Source: Nocardia sp. BSTN01
Lineage (GTDB): Bacteria; Actinomycetota; Actinomycetes; Mycobacteriales; Mycobacteriaceae
Assembly: GCF_015354405.1 (NCBI RefSeq)
Contig: NZ_JADKYP010000003.1
Span: forward strand, 62,001-126,000
Reading direction: 5' to 3'
Length of the DNA stretch: 64,000 bases
Part shown: positions 18,334 to 28,848 of the stretch, in pieces
Numbering within the stretch: the stretch's first letter is position 1
How the letters are laid out: every line of letters begins with the position of its first letter
The notes under the pieces: generated by a model
Databases searched by the model: none
The model's input: only the letters and a program-made list of their open reading frames with translations
Told to the model about the DNA's origin: nothing
Program-made: the position numbers and the translations under genes

Positions 18334-18600
18334 CTATTCCTCGTCGGCGGACTCGGGCGGGCTCTCGTAGAGGTCGAGCACCCACTCCTCGACGGCGACA
18401 TCCTCACCGTCCTCGTCGGGCTCGTCGGCGCGGAGCCGGTTCTGCAGCCGCACGCCCAGACCGAGCAGTTGCGCGGCGCGCACCATCTCGATCGCCTCGT
18501 CGGCGGTGGTGTAGTGGGTCGCGATCAGTCGGGGGCCGTCCTCGATCTCCAGGAGCTGCTCGAGGTCGACGAATTCCTCATCGGTTGGCATGGGCTGCAC
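18334..18600 (-). CDS. Small acidic conserved-type protein, unknown function
   Basis: 88 residues from GTG 18600 (85 from ATG 18591). Soluble and acidic, with the alternating helix/strand look of a small folded domain (FVDLEQLLEIEDGPRLIATHYTTADEAIEMVRAAQLLGLGVRLQ) and a Glu/Asp-rich tail. GGAGG lies 11 nt before the GTG and 20 nt before the ATG, favouring GTG. Codon usage matches neighbouring genes. It lies downstream of the two small membrane proteins on the same strand. Function not recognised. Confidence 0.65.
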   Translation of the reverse strand: MQPMPTDEEFVDLEQLLEIEDGPRLIATHYTTADEAIEMVRAAQLLGLGVRLQNRLRADEPDEDGEDVAVEEWVLDLYESPPESADEE

Positions 18601-18628
18601 AGTACCTGCAACCTCCGACAGCGGGGGA

Positions 18629-18706
18629 TTATCGCGTCAGCAACCAGGCGACGACGATCAGCACGAGCAGCGCGATCAACGCCAACTGGACCCGTGAGCG
18701 TGGCAT
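18629..18706 (-). CDS. 25-residue single-helix membrane microprotein
   Basis: ATG at 18706-18704 overlaps the stop of the preceding gene (TGATG), the coupling used throughout this genome. The peptide is MPRSRVQLALIALLVL followed by IVVAWLLTR: a basic N-terminus and one hydrophobic helix covering most of the chain, with Arg at the end. Position, overlap and composition support a translated microprotein that may bind the larger membrane protein encoded just upstream. Too short for family assignment. Confidence 0.5.
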   Translation of the reverse strand: MPRSRVQLALIALLVLIVVAWLLTR

Positions 18707-19017
18707 CAGATCGCTTCCTTCGACATCGGACCCGGAGTGTGCATGGAGGCGCCGGCCAGCGCCGGCTCGGGTGGTGCGAGGGTCGCCCCATCGGGCTCGA
18801 TCTCGGATGCGGCGTCGGCGGCCGCGAGATCGGTCTCGGCGGCCGACCGGTCCCGGCCGAGCAGTCGCAGCACGATCCGCAGTCCACGATCGAGCAGGCA
18901 GGCGATCAGGAAACTGACCGGCACCGCCCCGACCAGAACCACGGCGAACTGCGGGATGAACGGCAATCCGGCCACCCACAACTCGAAGCCGTCCCACCAG
19001 CCCGCGACATGATGCAC
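18706..19017 (-). CDS. Small membrane protein, unknown function
   Basis: 103 residues with one strong membrane segment (PQFAVVLVGAVPVSFLIACLL), then a basic stretch (DRGLRIVLRLLGRDR) and an acidic, Pro/Ala-rich cytoplasmic-type tail. GTG 19017 is preferred because TAGGCT ends 7 nt before it; an in-frame GTG two codons earlier (19023) would lie only 1 nt from that box. It is divergent from the trehalase gene. The 25-residue microprotein follows with a 1-nt overlap. Confidence 0.65.
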   Translation of the reverse strand: MHHVAGWWDGFELWVAGLPFIPQFAVVLVGAVPVSFLIACLLDRGLRIVLRLLGRDRSAAETDLAAADAASEIEPDGATLAPPEPALAGASMHTPGPMSKEAI

Positions 19018-19024
19018 GTCCACC

Positions 19025-19030
19025 AGCCTA
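19025..19030 (-). promoter_or_regulatory. -10 box of the small membrane protein gene
   Basis: TAGGCT on the minus strand, 7 nt from GTG 19017, the same hexamer and spacing as at proA. Confidence 0.45.
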
Positions 19031-19128
19031 GTAGGTCACGGGTGCGCCGGCCGCGGGGCATGCCGACCGGCCGATATCGAGCCCCGGCAGTCCCGGCGAA
19101 CGCGACCGGGATCCACCATGATGGCTGT

Positions 19129-21177
19129 ATGGCGTCCTACGACGAACCGATCACCGAACAACCTCTCATCGAGACGCTCGACGACATGTCTCCGCCGCGC
19201 GATGCCCTGGCCGATATCTCCGACGCGGAGATAGGGGCGAACTACCTGCCCATCTCGGCGGGTGTCGTGCACAAGTCGTCGTATCCGCCGATCGACGACT
19301 ACGCCTTCCTCTCCGATTGCGAAACCTGCTGCCTCATCGCACGCAACGGCGCGGTCGAATGGATGTGCCTGCCGCGCCCGGATTCGCCCAGCGTGTTCGG
19401 CGCCATGCTCGATCGCAGCGCCGGGCACTTCCGACTCGGTCCCTACGGCGTGAACGTGCCCGCGGCGCGGCGCTATCTGCCCGGCGGCATGATCGTGGAG
19501 ACGACCTGGCAGACCGACACCGGCTGGGTCATCGTCCGCGACGCGCTGGTCCTGGGCCCCTGGCACAACAACGACCGGCGCAGCCGGACCTACCGCCGCA
19601 CGCCGGAGGACTGGGACGCCGAGCACATCCTGCTGCGCACCGTGAAATGTGTCAGCGGCGTGGTCGAACTGGAGATGAGCTGCGAACCGGCCTTCGACTA
19701 TCACCGGGCGCCCGCGAGCTGGGAATACACCGGTGAGGTCTATGAGCGCGCCACCGCCACCGCCACCTGCTCGCACGACGAATTGCCCTGCGGGGAACTG
19801 GTTCTCACCACGGATATGCGGCTGGGCCTGGAGGGCCGCGAGGCGCGCGCCCGCACCCGCATGCACGAGGGCGATCAGTTGTTCGTGGCGCTGTCCTGGT
19901 CGCCGCTGCCGGCTCCGCGCACCTTCGCCGAGGCGGCGGAGAAGATGTGGCAGACCACCGAATGCTGGCGGCAGTGGATCACTCTCGGCAAGTTCCCGGA
20001 TCATCCGTGGCGTGGCTACCTGCAGCGCAGCGCGCTCACACTCAAGGGCCTGATCTACTCCCCCACCGGCGCCCTGATGGCCGCCGCCACCACCTCCCTT
20101 CCGGAAACGCCCGGCGGCGAACGCAACTGGGACTACCGCTACAGCTGGGTGCGCGACTCCACCTTCGCGCTGTGGGGCCTCTACACGCTGGGCCTGAACC
20201 GGGAGGCCGACGACTTCTTCGCCTTCCTGCACGATGTGGCCGCCGCGAAAGACGGTGAAGCGCAACCACTTCAGGTGATGTACGGCATCGGCGGCGAACG
20301 TGATCTGGACGAGTCCGAGATCCCACATCTGCACGGTTACGACGGCGCCAGGCCGGTCCGCATCGGCAATGGGGCGTATCAGCAACAGCAGCACGACATC
20401 TGGGGCACCATTCTCGATTCGGTGTATCTGCACGTGAAATCGCGGCAGCAGGTGCCGGAGACGTTGTGGCCGATGCTGAAGCGTCAGGTCGAGGCGGCGA
20501 TCGAGAACTGGCGCAAACCCGACCGCGGGATCTGGGAGGTGCGCGGCGAACCGCAGCATTTCACCTCCTCGAAGGTGATGTGCTGGGTCGCGCTGGATCG
20601 CGGCGCGAAACTCGCCGAACTGCACGGCGAGGCCGACTACGCCGAGAAATGGGCCGCACTCGCCGCGGAGATCCACGCCGATGTCCTCACCCACGGCGTG
20701 AACGACAAGGGCATCTTCACCCAGATCTACGGCGGCGACACCCTCGACGCCTCGCTATTGCTGGTCGTCCTCCTGCGTTTCCTGCCGCCCACCGACCCGC
20801 GGGTGCGGGCCACGGTGCTGGCCATCGCCTCCGATCTGACCCAGCACGGTCTGGTGCTGCGCTACCGCACCGACACCACCGACGACGGATTGTCCGGCGC
20901 GGAGGGCACATTCACCATCTGCTCGTTCTGGCTGGTGTCGGCGCTGGTGGAGATCGGCGAGGTACGCCGGGCGCGGCATCTGCTGGAACGACTGCTCGGA
21001 TATGCCAGCCCGCTCAAGCTCTACGCCGAGGAGATCGACCCCTACACCGGGCGGCATCTGGGCAATTTCCCGCAGGCGTTCACCCACCTGGCGTTGATCA
21101 ACGCGGTGATGCACGTGATCCGGGCCGAACACTCCACCGGCGCCGGCGAATTCCATCCGGCTCATCCCGCGGGCTGA
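19129..21177 (+). CDS. Glycoside hydrolase family 15, trehalase-like
   Basis: 682 residues. An N-terminal beta-sandwich (GH15_N) starts near residue 50 (YPPIDDYAFLSDCETCCLIARNG), followed by an (alpha/alpha)6 barrel. The two catalytic Glu are visible: E470 in GIWEVRG and E592 in AEGTFTICSFW; RNWDYRYSWVRDS is the substrate-binding segment. The mycobacterial relative at the same place (Rv2402/MSMEG_4535) hydrolyses alpha,alpha-trehalose, so this is probably a cytosolic trehalase; glucoamylase activity is the alternative. ATG 19129 has CATGAT 6 nt upstream, a weak leaderless signal. Confidence 0.88.
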   Translation: MASYDEPITEQPLIETLDDMSPPRDALADISDAEIGANYLPISAGVVHKSSYPPIDDYAFLSDCETCCLIARNGAVEWMCLPRPDSPSVFGAMLDRSAGHFRLGPYGVNVPAARRYLPGGMIVETTWQTDTGWVIVRDALVLGPWHNNDRRSRTYRRTPEDWDAEHILLRTVKCVSGVVELEMSCEPAFDYHRAPASWEYTGEVYERATATATCSHDELPCGELVLTTDMRLGLEGREARARTRMHEGDQLFVALSWSPLPAPRTFAEAAEKMWQTTECWRQWITLGKFPDHPWRGYLQRSALTLKGLIYSPTGALMAAATTSLPETPGGERNWDYRYSWVRDSTFALWGLYTLGLNREADDFFAFLHDVAAAKDGEAQPLQVMYGIGGERDLDESEIPHLHGYDGARPVRIGNGAYQQQQHDIWGTILDSVYLHVKSRQQVPETLWPMLKRQVEAAIENWRKPDRGIWEVRGEPQHFTSSKVMCWVALDRGAKLAELHGEADYAEKWAALAAEIHADVLTHGVNDKGIFTQIYGGDTLDASLLLVVLLRFLPPTDPRVRATVLAIASDLTQHGLVLRYRTDTTDDGLSGAEGTFTICSFWLVSALVEIGEVRRARHLLERLLGYASPLKLYAEEIDPYTGRHLGNFPQAFTHLALINAVMHVIRAEHSTGAGEFHPAHPAG

Positions 21178-21183
21178 CAGAGA

Positions 21184-21215
21184 GCGGGTGGTCCGGATTT
21201 CTCCGGACCACCCGC
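21184..21215. terminator. Strong bidirectional terminator hairpin
   Basis: GCGGGTGGTCCGG (21184-21196), loop ATTTCT, then its exact complement CCGGACCACCCGC (21203-21215): a perfect 13-bp stem between the convergent trehalase and IniA-like genes. Confidence 0.75.
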
Positions 21216-21239
21216 CACCAAGCCAGTGCACCACCGACG

Positions 21240-23024
21240 CTAGGGCACGTCGGCGTTTTCGCGGATCTCCCGCAACCGCACCATCGACCGCTCGATTTCG
21301 GTGAGACGCCGTTCGCGGCTCTCCGGCGAATTGATCGCCGCCGCCTCCTCGGCCGCGCGCAGCGATTCGTCCACCGACCGCAGCGTCTGGTCCGCCAGAT
21401 CGGTGAAGTGGTCGCGCAGCATGCGCTGCATGGCGCGCAGCCGGTGCCGCGATTCCTTGCCGACCTGGAAGATCACATCGTCCATCAGACGGGCGACCGC
21501 CACCTTGGCCTCGGACTGGCGCCGATCCCGGCGCAGCTTGCGGTCCTCCCACAGCGCGTTGATACCCAGCAGGGCGGCGGCCGCGCCCGAATACCAGTTC
21601 ACCAGCGGCATTTTCAGCAAGCTGGTGAGCAGACCGACCATGAGCAGACCACCGTAGGAACCGCGCATCACGTTCAGCAGCGACGAGGTGAAACTCACCT
21701 TGGCGGTGTCGAGCGGCTCCAGCGAGGCCACGGGTTCGAGCACGTCGCCCGGATCCTCGAGCCGCAGATCGGGCAGCGGCACATCGCGCGAGTCGGCGGG
21801 GAATTTCGCGGTCACCTGCTCAGCCAGTTCCACCGCGCGATAGTGCGCGACGACGAAATTCTCCTCGACCGCCTCACAGATCCGAGAGTCCAGATCGGCG
21901 CCGAATTCGTCCCAGCTGCGGGCCGGATCACGCTTGGTGATCTCCGATTCGGCGTGGCGGACCAGACTGCGCAACCGGTGCCGCAGATCGTGTTCGATAT
22001 CGGCCATCAGTTCCGAACAGCCGTCGGCGAGGGTGACCTGCCAGTTGGCGCTGCGGTGGCGCAGATCGGCGGCCTCGGCGCGCGCGGTGCGCAATTGATC
22101 GGTGATCGCGGTGTAGCGCCGCGGATCACGCAGGGTTTCGGCCTCACTGCGCAAGGCCAGCCCCAGATGGTCGGTGATGGTGCGGATATCGCGCAGCGCC
22201 GCTTCCCGCGCGACCGCGTCGGCGCGGGCGAGGACGTATCCGCGCAGATGGTCGATCAGTTGCGGCACACCGGATTCGATATCGCGGCGGTGATCGTTAC
22301 CGGCCCGCAGATGCAGGTCGGCGGAGATCGGGGCGACCGCGAAACCCAGGCCGGCGGCGTCGAGCAGATCGCGGTTGCGCTGCTGCACCCGGCCCCAATG
22401 GCCGTAGCGATCGATCTTGTTGAGCACGCACACCACGGTCGGGCATACCTGCCGAATCCGCTGCAGCAGGGCGATCTGCTCGGCGGTGTATTCGGCGGCC
22501 GCGTCGCTGACGTAGAGCACGGCGTCGGCCGCCGCGATCAGCGACCAGGTGGTCGGCGCGTCGGCGGGGGCGCCGGGCGCGTCCATCACCACGAAGCCCT
22601 CGGCCAGCAGCGGGCTCGGGTCGGTGAACTCGGCCCGGATCACGCCGGCCGCGCTCAGGGCCGGGCCGGGGTTCAGCGGGTCGACGGGCTGGCGTTCGGT
22701 GCGGCCGCCGGGCAGCGAGCGCACCAGTGTGGCCGTCGCCTCCGGACCGTATTCGGCGATCACCGGAACGCTGACCTGACTGCCGGTCGCGCTCACCGCG
22801 CTGCCCACCAGACCGTTGACCAGCGTGCTCATCCCGTTCTTGGGTTCGCCGACGACCACCAGCCGCACCCGCGGGTCGGCCACCCGAGCCCGGGACATCC
22901 CCAGTCGTGCGGTCAGGTCGGCCCGCCCCGCGGCCCGGGTCAGGTCGAGCAGTTCGTCGAGCTGCGCGAGCAGCGGCGCCATCTCGTCGGGATGTTTGGC
23001 ACCCGGCGACTCCACCGCCGTCAC
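21240..23024 (-). CDS. IniA-type dynamin-like protein with altered P-loop
   Basis: 594 residues, similar in layout to mycobacterial IniA. VADPRVRLVVVG leads into the P-loop GEPKNGMST (59-67), DAPG at 148-151 and NKID at 202-205; a membrane-paddle region MRGSYGGLLMVGLLTSLL and a Glu/Arg-rich C-terminal helix follow. The invariant Walker A lysine is Met65 (codon ATG), so GTP binding or hydrolysis is probably lost or changed. GTG 23024 overlaps the upstream gene's stop (GTGA), giving translational coupling. IniA-type proteins act in membrane remodelling under envelope stress; the role of this variant is unknown. Confidence 0.85.
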   Translation of the reverse strand: MTAVESPGAKHPDEMAPLLAQLDELLDLTRAAGRADLTARLGMSRARVADPRVRLVVVGEPKNGMSTLVNGLVGSAVSATGSQVSVPVIAEYGPEATATLVRSLPGGRTERQPVDPLNPGPALSAAGVIRAEFTDPSPLLAEGFVVMDAPGAPADAPTTWSLIAAADAVLYVSDAAAEYTAEQIALLQRIRQVCPTVVCVLNKIDRYGHWGRVQQRNRDLLDAAGLGFAVAPISADLHLRAGNDHRRDIESGVPQLIDHLRGYVLARADAVAREAALRDIRTITDHLGLALRSEAETLRDPRRYTAITDQLRTARAEAADLRHRSANWQVTLADGCSELMADIEHDLRHRLRSLVRHAESEITKRDPARSWDEFGADLDSRICEAVEENFVVAHYRAVELAEQVTAKFPADSRDVPLPDLRLEDPGDVLEPVASLEPLDTAKVSFTSSLLNVMRGSYGGLLMVGLLTSLLKMPLVNWYSGAAAALLGINALWEDRKLRRDRRQSEAKVAVARLMDDVIFQVGKESRHRLRAMQRMLRDHFTDLADQTLRSVDESLRAAEEAAAINSPESRERRLTEIERSMVRLREIRENADVP

Positions 23025-25438
23025 AGCGGAAGCACGTGGAAATCGACGGGATGGTCCACCGGGTGCTGCGTCTCGGCGAAGGTGGTCTCGTGCAGACCGC
23101 CGGACAGTCCGGCGGCGGACACGGTCGCCAGGCCGTGGCCGGAATCCGACCACAGCGACGTGTCGTACGAATCCGTCACGGCCGCAACCGGTTTCACCGG
23201 AACGTGCGCGTTCGGCGCGGGATCGATGGTGGTCGGTGGTTTGATCACGGTCGGCGGCTCCACAGGTGCGGTGTGCTGCGCGGTCGGCACGGTCGGTTCA
23301 TGTGTCGGAATGGTCTGGTCGTGACTCGGCGACATCGACTGTTGCGTCGGAACCTGTTGCGTCGGAACCGAATCCGGTTCATGGGTCGGCAGCTGGGAAC
23401 CGTGCGTCGGTGCGGTCGAATCGTCGGCGTTGCCGGACGCGGAGGTATCCGTGCCCGAGGAGGTGTCCGGCGCATGCGTCGCGCTATGTCCCGGGGTCGA
23501 CGCGTCCGCGCCGGCGGAGGTCGACGGCCCGGATTCGCTGTCGGTACCGGACGGCGTCGTACCGGGGGTGCGGGTGGGATGACCGGAATCGGTGTCGCGG
23601 GGCACCGTCACAGTCGGCGTGGGCCGGTCGGTGGCATCGTGATCGGCCGAATCCCTGCCGGTCGACGTACCCGGACGAGTGGTGGTGTGCTCACCGCCGG
23701 GCGTGGTCCCCGGCGCGTGCGAGGTGCTCGGCACGGCCGGCGTCTTCGTCGCATCGGTGTCGTGGGTCGTGGTGGTGCCGTGCGACGTGGTGGTCGGCGT
23801 GTGGGTGGCGCTCCGCCCGGCGCCGTCCGACGGATCGTTCGCACCGCCGCTCGGCAGTCCGGCATCGGTATGGCGGGGCCGGTCGTCGAAGAGCGCCGGA
23901 ACGGCCACCGCGGGTGCGGTCAGCGGGGAGGGTCCCGCATGCGTGGTGATCACATTCGCGATCGGGTGGGTGGCGGCCTCGGGCTGAATCGTGGTCTGCA
24001 GCGGCGTCGCCGAGACCGGTTGGACGAATGCCGACGCCGCAGCGGGCGCGACCGGAGCCGGTGCCGCGACGACCGGTGCGGTCGAAACCGGTTGCGGTGC
24101 CGCGACATTCGTCACAGGCGCGGACCCCTGAGCGGTGGAGAACGACGTCGGGCCGGGCGCGGCCGATGCCGCCATCGGTCCGGGCTGCGGCGCGAACGCC
24201 GGCGATCCGGATGCCGCCGCGCCGGGTCCGTTCGTCGCGGCGCCGACAGGTCCCGCCGCGGAAGCAGGATGCGCCGCGCCCGACTGTGCGGCCGATGCGG
24301 TCGCCCCGGGTGCGGGGACAGCCATGCCGTCGGCGGAGGTACCCGCAGCGCGGGTGACATCGGCGACCGGGCCGACGCTCTGCCCTGCCGCAGCCGTGGC
24401 GTCGGGTTGCGTGGGGAAGCCGGGAAATTGGTGCGTGCTATTGCCCAGCCAGTTGCCGTAGTCGTCGAGTTGATGGCCGACGTCCCCCACGGCGAAGTTG
24501 ACCTTCGTCTCGGTCGTGACCCAGATGCCGTCGAAGCCGATGTGGGCGTCCACCTTCATCTCGGTGCCCAGGAAGATCCCCGGACCACCACCGTCCCCGA
24601 CTCCGTCGAAGGCGCCGGTGTGTCCGTGCTGAAGTCCATCGTCGGCCCCGAAACCGTCGGAGCCGAAACCACCGGCGCCGAGACCGTTCATACCCGGCAG
24701 GTGCAGACCGTTGGTGCCGGGCAGTCCGAGGCCGTGGCCGAGCAGCGGCGTAGTCGGATGCGGGTCGGCACCCGACAGGTCGGAGTCGTCGCGCTGCTCG
24801 TCGGTCGTGCGGGCGGCACCGGGCAGGTCGAGTCCGCCCGCACTCGACCCCGGACCCGAATCCTCGGCGCCGAAGCCGAACGGAGCATTCGAGGTGTGCA
24901 ATCCGGGCATCGAAAATCCCTGCCCGCCACCGAATTCCGGTGAATCGAAGACACCGTTGCCGCCGAACCCGTGGTTCGATTCGGGGAACGGGAAATAGGA
25001 GTCGGGCGATTCGCCGCCGGTCGTCCCGGGGAACTCACCGAACGTCAGCGGCGACTGATCGCCCTGGGGGACCTGCAGGCCCGGAAACGCATCCGTGCCG
25101 TGTTGTTCGGGCAGCGCGAGTCCCGGTGCCGGTGCGGCGGGGGCGTGCGGCGTGAAAGTCCCGAGATCCGGCGGGACGGAGTCCGGCGACGGATCCGGAT
25201 AGGTCACCACCGGGCTCGGCACATCGGGATGCGGATCGGCGGTGGACCAGCCGGTGATGTGGCTGTTGTGCGATTCGTTCTCCGGCGCGGGCGACCCGTT
25301 GGAGGCGATCAGCGCACCGCCGGTGACGTACGCACCGGCCCGAGCCACCCGCGCGACACCGGTCGCCACGCGATATGCGGCATCGTTCGCATGATCGCCC
25401 GCGTCCGCATCATCGTCGAAGGGCAGCTCACGCGTCAT
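23021..25438 (-). CDS. Large Pro/Thr/Ser/Ala-rich protein coupled to the IniA-like gene
   Basis: 805 residues, mostly low complexity. An acidic N-terminus (MTRELPFDDDADAGD) and a weakly hydrophobic segment (VARAGAYVTGGALIA) are followed by Gly/Pro/Phe-rich repeats (GLGLPGTNGLHLPGMNGLG), one more ordered stretch around residues 290-345 (MKVDAHIGFDGIWVTTETKV), and a very long Ala/Pro/Thr tail. ATG 25438 has GGAG 5 nt upstream. By position it corresponds to IniB next to IniA, but sequence similarity to IniB is not evident. No signal peptide is clear. Probably a scaffold or surface-associated partner; inference only. Confidence 0.7.
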   Translation of the reverse strand: MTRELPFDDDADAGDHANDAAYRVATGVARVARAGAYVTGGALIASNGSPAPENESHNSHITGWSTADPHPDVPSPVVTYPDPSPDSVPPDLGTFTPHAPAAPAPGLALPEQHGTDAFPGLQVPQGDQSPLTFGEFPGTTGGESPDSYFPFPESNHGFGGNGVFDSPEFGGGQGFSMPGLHTSNAPFGFGAEDSGPGSSAGGLDLPGAARTTDEQRDDSDLSGADPHPTTPLLGHGLGLPGTNGLHLPGMNGLGAGGFGSDGFGADDGLQHGHTGAFDGVGDGGGPGIFLGTEMKVDAHIGFDGIWVTTETKVNFAVGDVGHQLDDYGNWLGNSTHQFPGFPTQPDATAAAGQSVGPVADVTRAAGTSADGMAVPAPGATASAAQSGAAHPASAAGPVGAATNGPGAAASGSPAFAPQPGPMAASAAPGPTSFSTAQGSAPVTNVAAPQPVSTAPVVAAPAPVAPAAASAFVQPVSATPLQTTIQPEAATHPIANVITTHAGPSPLTAPAVAVPALFDDRPRHTDAGLPSGGANDPSDGAGRSATHTPTTTSHGTTTTHDTDATKTPAVPSTSHAPGTTPGGEHTTTRPGTSTGRDSADHDATDRPTPTVTVPRDTDSGHPTRTPGTTPSGTDSESGPSTSAGADASTPGHSATHAPDTSSGTDTSASGNADDSTAPTHGSQLPTHEPDSVPTQQVPTQQSMSPSHDQTIPTHEPTVPTAQHTAPVEPPTVIKPPTTIDPAPNAHVPVKPVAAVTDSYDTSLWSDSGHGLATVSAAGLSGGLHETTFAETQHPVDHPVDFHVLPL

Positions 25439-25506
25439 ACAAACTCCGCTCTCAGCGTTCGGCTGGCGAAACCGAACGGGGTGTTACCGAATCCGGGTCT
25501 TTTTAC

Positions 25507-25557
25507 ACCTTATTTCCGGAAAACTTGACTGTCACATCCTTCAGGTTTCTTTCAGGT
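25507..25557 (-). promoter_or_regulatory. Promoter of the IniA-like operon with 7-4-7 direct repeats
   Basis: On the minus strand, ACCTGAA (25557-25551) and ACCTGAA (25546-25540) repeat with an 11-bp period. Then GTGACA (-35, 25535-25530), a 17-bp spacer and TAAGGT (-10, 25512-25507). The start codon is about 60 nt downstream. Heptamers separated by 4 bp just above -35 are the geometry used by OmpR/PhoB-family activators such as PhoP and RegX3. Confidence 0.65.
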
Positions 25558-25682
25558 GGACAGATGACGGGTCACAGCGGCATCTTCAGAGCTTGCCACC
25601 GGAGGCCGTCTCCGGAAAGCCCCAAGATCAACCGGCCACCGACTCGGTCAACGGTCCAACTGATCTCACGGAACCTTGAAGA

Positions 25683-27524
<1,842 letters not shown>

Positions 27525-27734
27525 GGGACACTCCTACCCGTGAACAAGTCGATAAGTCGCCATGCGGCAGTCTACGTGCGCATACCCGGTGGTCGTGCAC
27601 GCACCGGCGGGCCGGCATCGGCGGCAACGACGCAGTTCCCGGGGCCGACGGCCTCGGTGTGAGCGGCGGCACACCCGATTCACCGCCCGGCACAAGCGAA
27701 TCCGACACCGGATGAGCCGAGCGCGGTTCGCCGT

Positions 27735-27740
27735 TAAGCT
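27735..27740 (+). promoter_or_regulatory. -10 box of the PemK-like gene
   Basis: TAAGCT, 8 nt before ATG 27749, indicating a leaderless or near-leaderless transcript divergent from lepA. Confidence 0.5.
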
Positions 27741-27748
27741 CTGCCGAT

Positions 27749-28342
27749 ATGGCCAGCACATGGAGCTCTCTGGGCAAGCAGTTGGGGACCATCGCCAAGG
27801 AGCAGGGGCCCAGGATCGTCAAGAAGCAGGCGCCGAAACTCGTCGACCGGATGCAGCGCACCTCGATGTGGGATCGCGCCCTCGGCGGCCGTCGAAAGGA
27901 CACGGTCGCGGCGCGGCCCAAGGACACGGTCGCGGTGCGGCCGGCGGCCTCGACTCCGGTCCCCACCCGCGAACGTGCGCGCCAGATCGTCTACTGCCCC
28001 CATCTCGACGGCCGCGCCGATCCGGGCGAGATCGTGTGGACCTGGGTGCCGTTCGAGGAGGATCCGGCCAACGGCAAGGATCGCCCGGTGCTGGTCGTGG
28101 GCCGCGAACGCAAGACCTTGCTGGGTCTGATGCTGTCGTCGAACCCGGCCCGTGGCGCCGAACACAACTGGATCGGAATCGGCTCGGGTCCATGGGATTA
28201 CGAGGGGCGCGACAGCTGGGTCCGGCTGGATCGGGTCCTCGATGTGCCCGAGGCCGGCATCCGGCGCGAGGGGGCTATCCTTCCGCGCAAGACCTTCGAT
28301 CTCGTCGCCCACCGGCTGTGCGCGGAGTACCACTGGGGGTGA
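27749..28342 (+). CDS. PemK/MazF-fold protein, solitary
   Basis: 197 residues. A basic N-terminal region of about 70 residues with a short tandem repeat (KDTVAARP, KDTVAVRP) is followed by a PemK/MazF-like beta-barrel: GEIVWTWVPFEED, KDRPVLVVGRE, LMLSSNP, and a late DSWVRLDRVLDVPE. MazF-type toxins are mRNA endonucleases, but no antitoxin-like ORF lies beside it and the family is conserved at this locus in mycobacteria (near Rv2405), so a housekeeping role is as likely as toxicity. Catalytic competence cannot be judged. Confidence 0.8.
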   Translation: MASTWSSLGKQLGTIAKEQGPRIVKKQAPKLVDRMQRTSMWDRALGGRRKDTVAARPKDTVAVRPAASTPVPTRERARQIVYCPHLDGRADPGEIVWTWVPFEEDPANGKDRPVLVVGRERKTLLGLMLSSNPARGAEHNWIGIGSGPWDYEGRDSWVRLDRVLDVPEAGIRREGAILPRKTFDLVAHRLCAEYHWG

Positions 28343-28519
28343 GCAGCCCGGCAACCGGCGCGCTGACCGGGCGGGGGCACAGCGATTTCACTTCACACCA
28401 CCCCAGCTGGTAACCTCGATCGTCGGCGCGGCGCTACCTGTTTCCATGTAGTGCGCCCAGAGACTTTTCACGAATATCAAGAGCACATCAACTGACGAGA
28501 AGGAATCAGAGGAACAGGC

Positions 28520-28783
28520 GTGGCCAACATCAAGTCCCAGATGAAGCGGATCCGCACCAACGAGGCGGCGCGGGTGCGCAACCAGTCGGTGAAGTCCGCG
28601 CTGCGCACCTCGATCCGCAAGTTCCGCGAGGCCGCCGCGGCGGGCGAGAAGGACAAGGCGCTCGAGCTGATGCGTTCGGCGAGCCGCAGCCTGGACAAGG
28701 CCGCCTCGAAGGGCGTCATCCACGCCAACCAGGCCGCCAACAAGAAGTCCGCCCTCTCGCTGGCTCTCAACAAGCTGGGCTGA
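28520..28783 (+). CDS. rpsT: 30S ribosomal protein S20
   Basis: 87 residues, very basic ([20 protein letters not shown], later [14 protein letters not shown]), matching S20, which binds 16S rRNA early in 30S assembly. GTG start at 28520 with GAGGAAC upstream. Monocistronic: a strong intrinsic terminator follows at 28849-28895. Same neighbourhood as in mycobacteria (rpsT divergent from holA). Confidence 0.97.
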   Translation: MANIKSQMKRIRTNEAARVRNQSVKSALRTSIRKFREAAAAGEKDKALELMRSASRSLDKAASKGVIHANQAANKKSALSLALNKLG

Positions 28784-28848
28784 TCTCCCGGGTTCCGGCC
28801 GGACCGGAACCGACGCGGCATGTTCTGCCGCACAACAGCATTCGCAAC

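Noticed and set aside
17962-19128. Upstream extension of the trehalase frame
   Set aside because: The 390 upstream codons lack coding character and run across the opposite small genes; conserved trehalase begins at ATG 19129.
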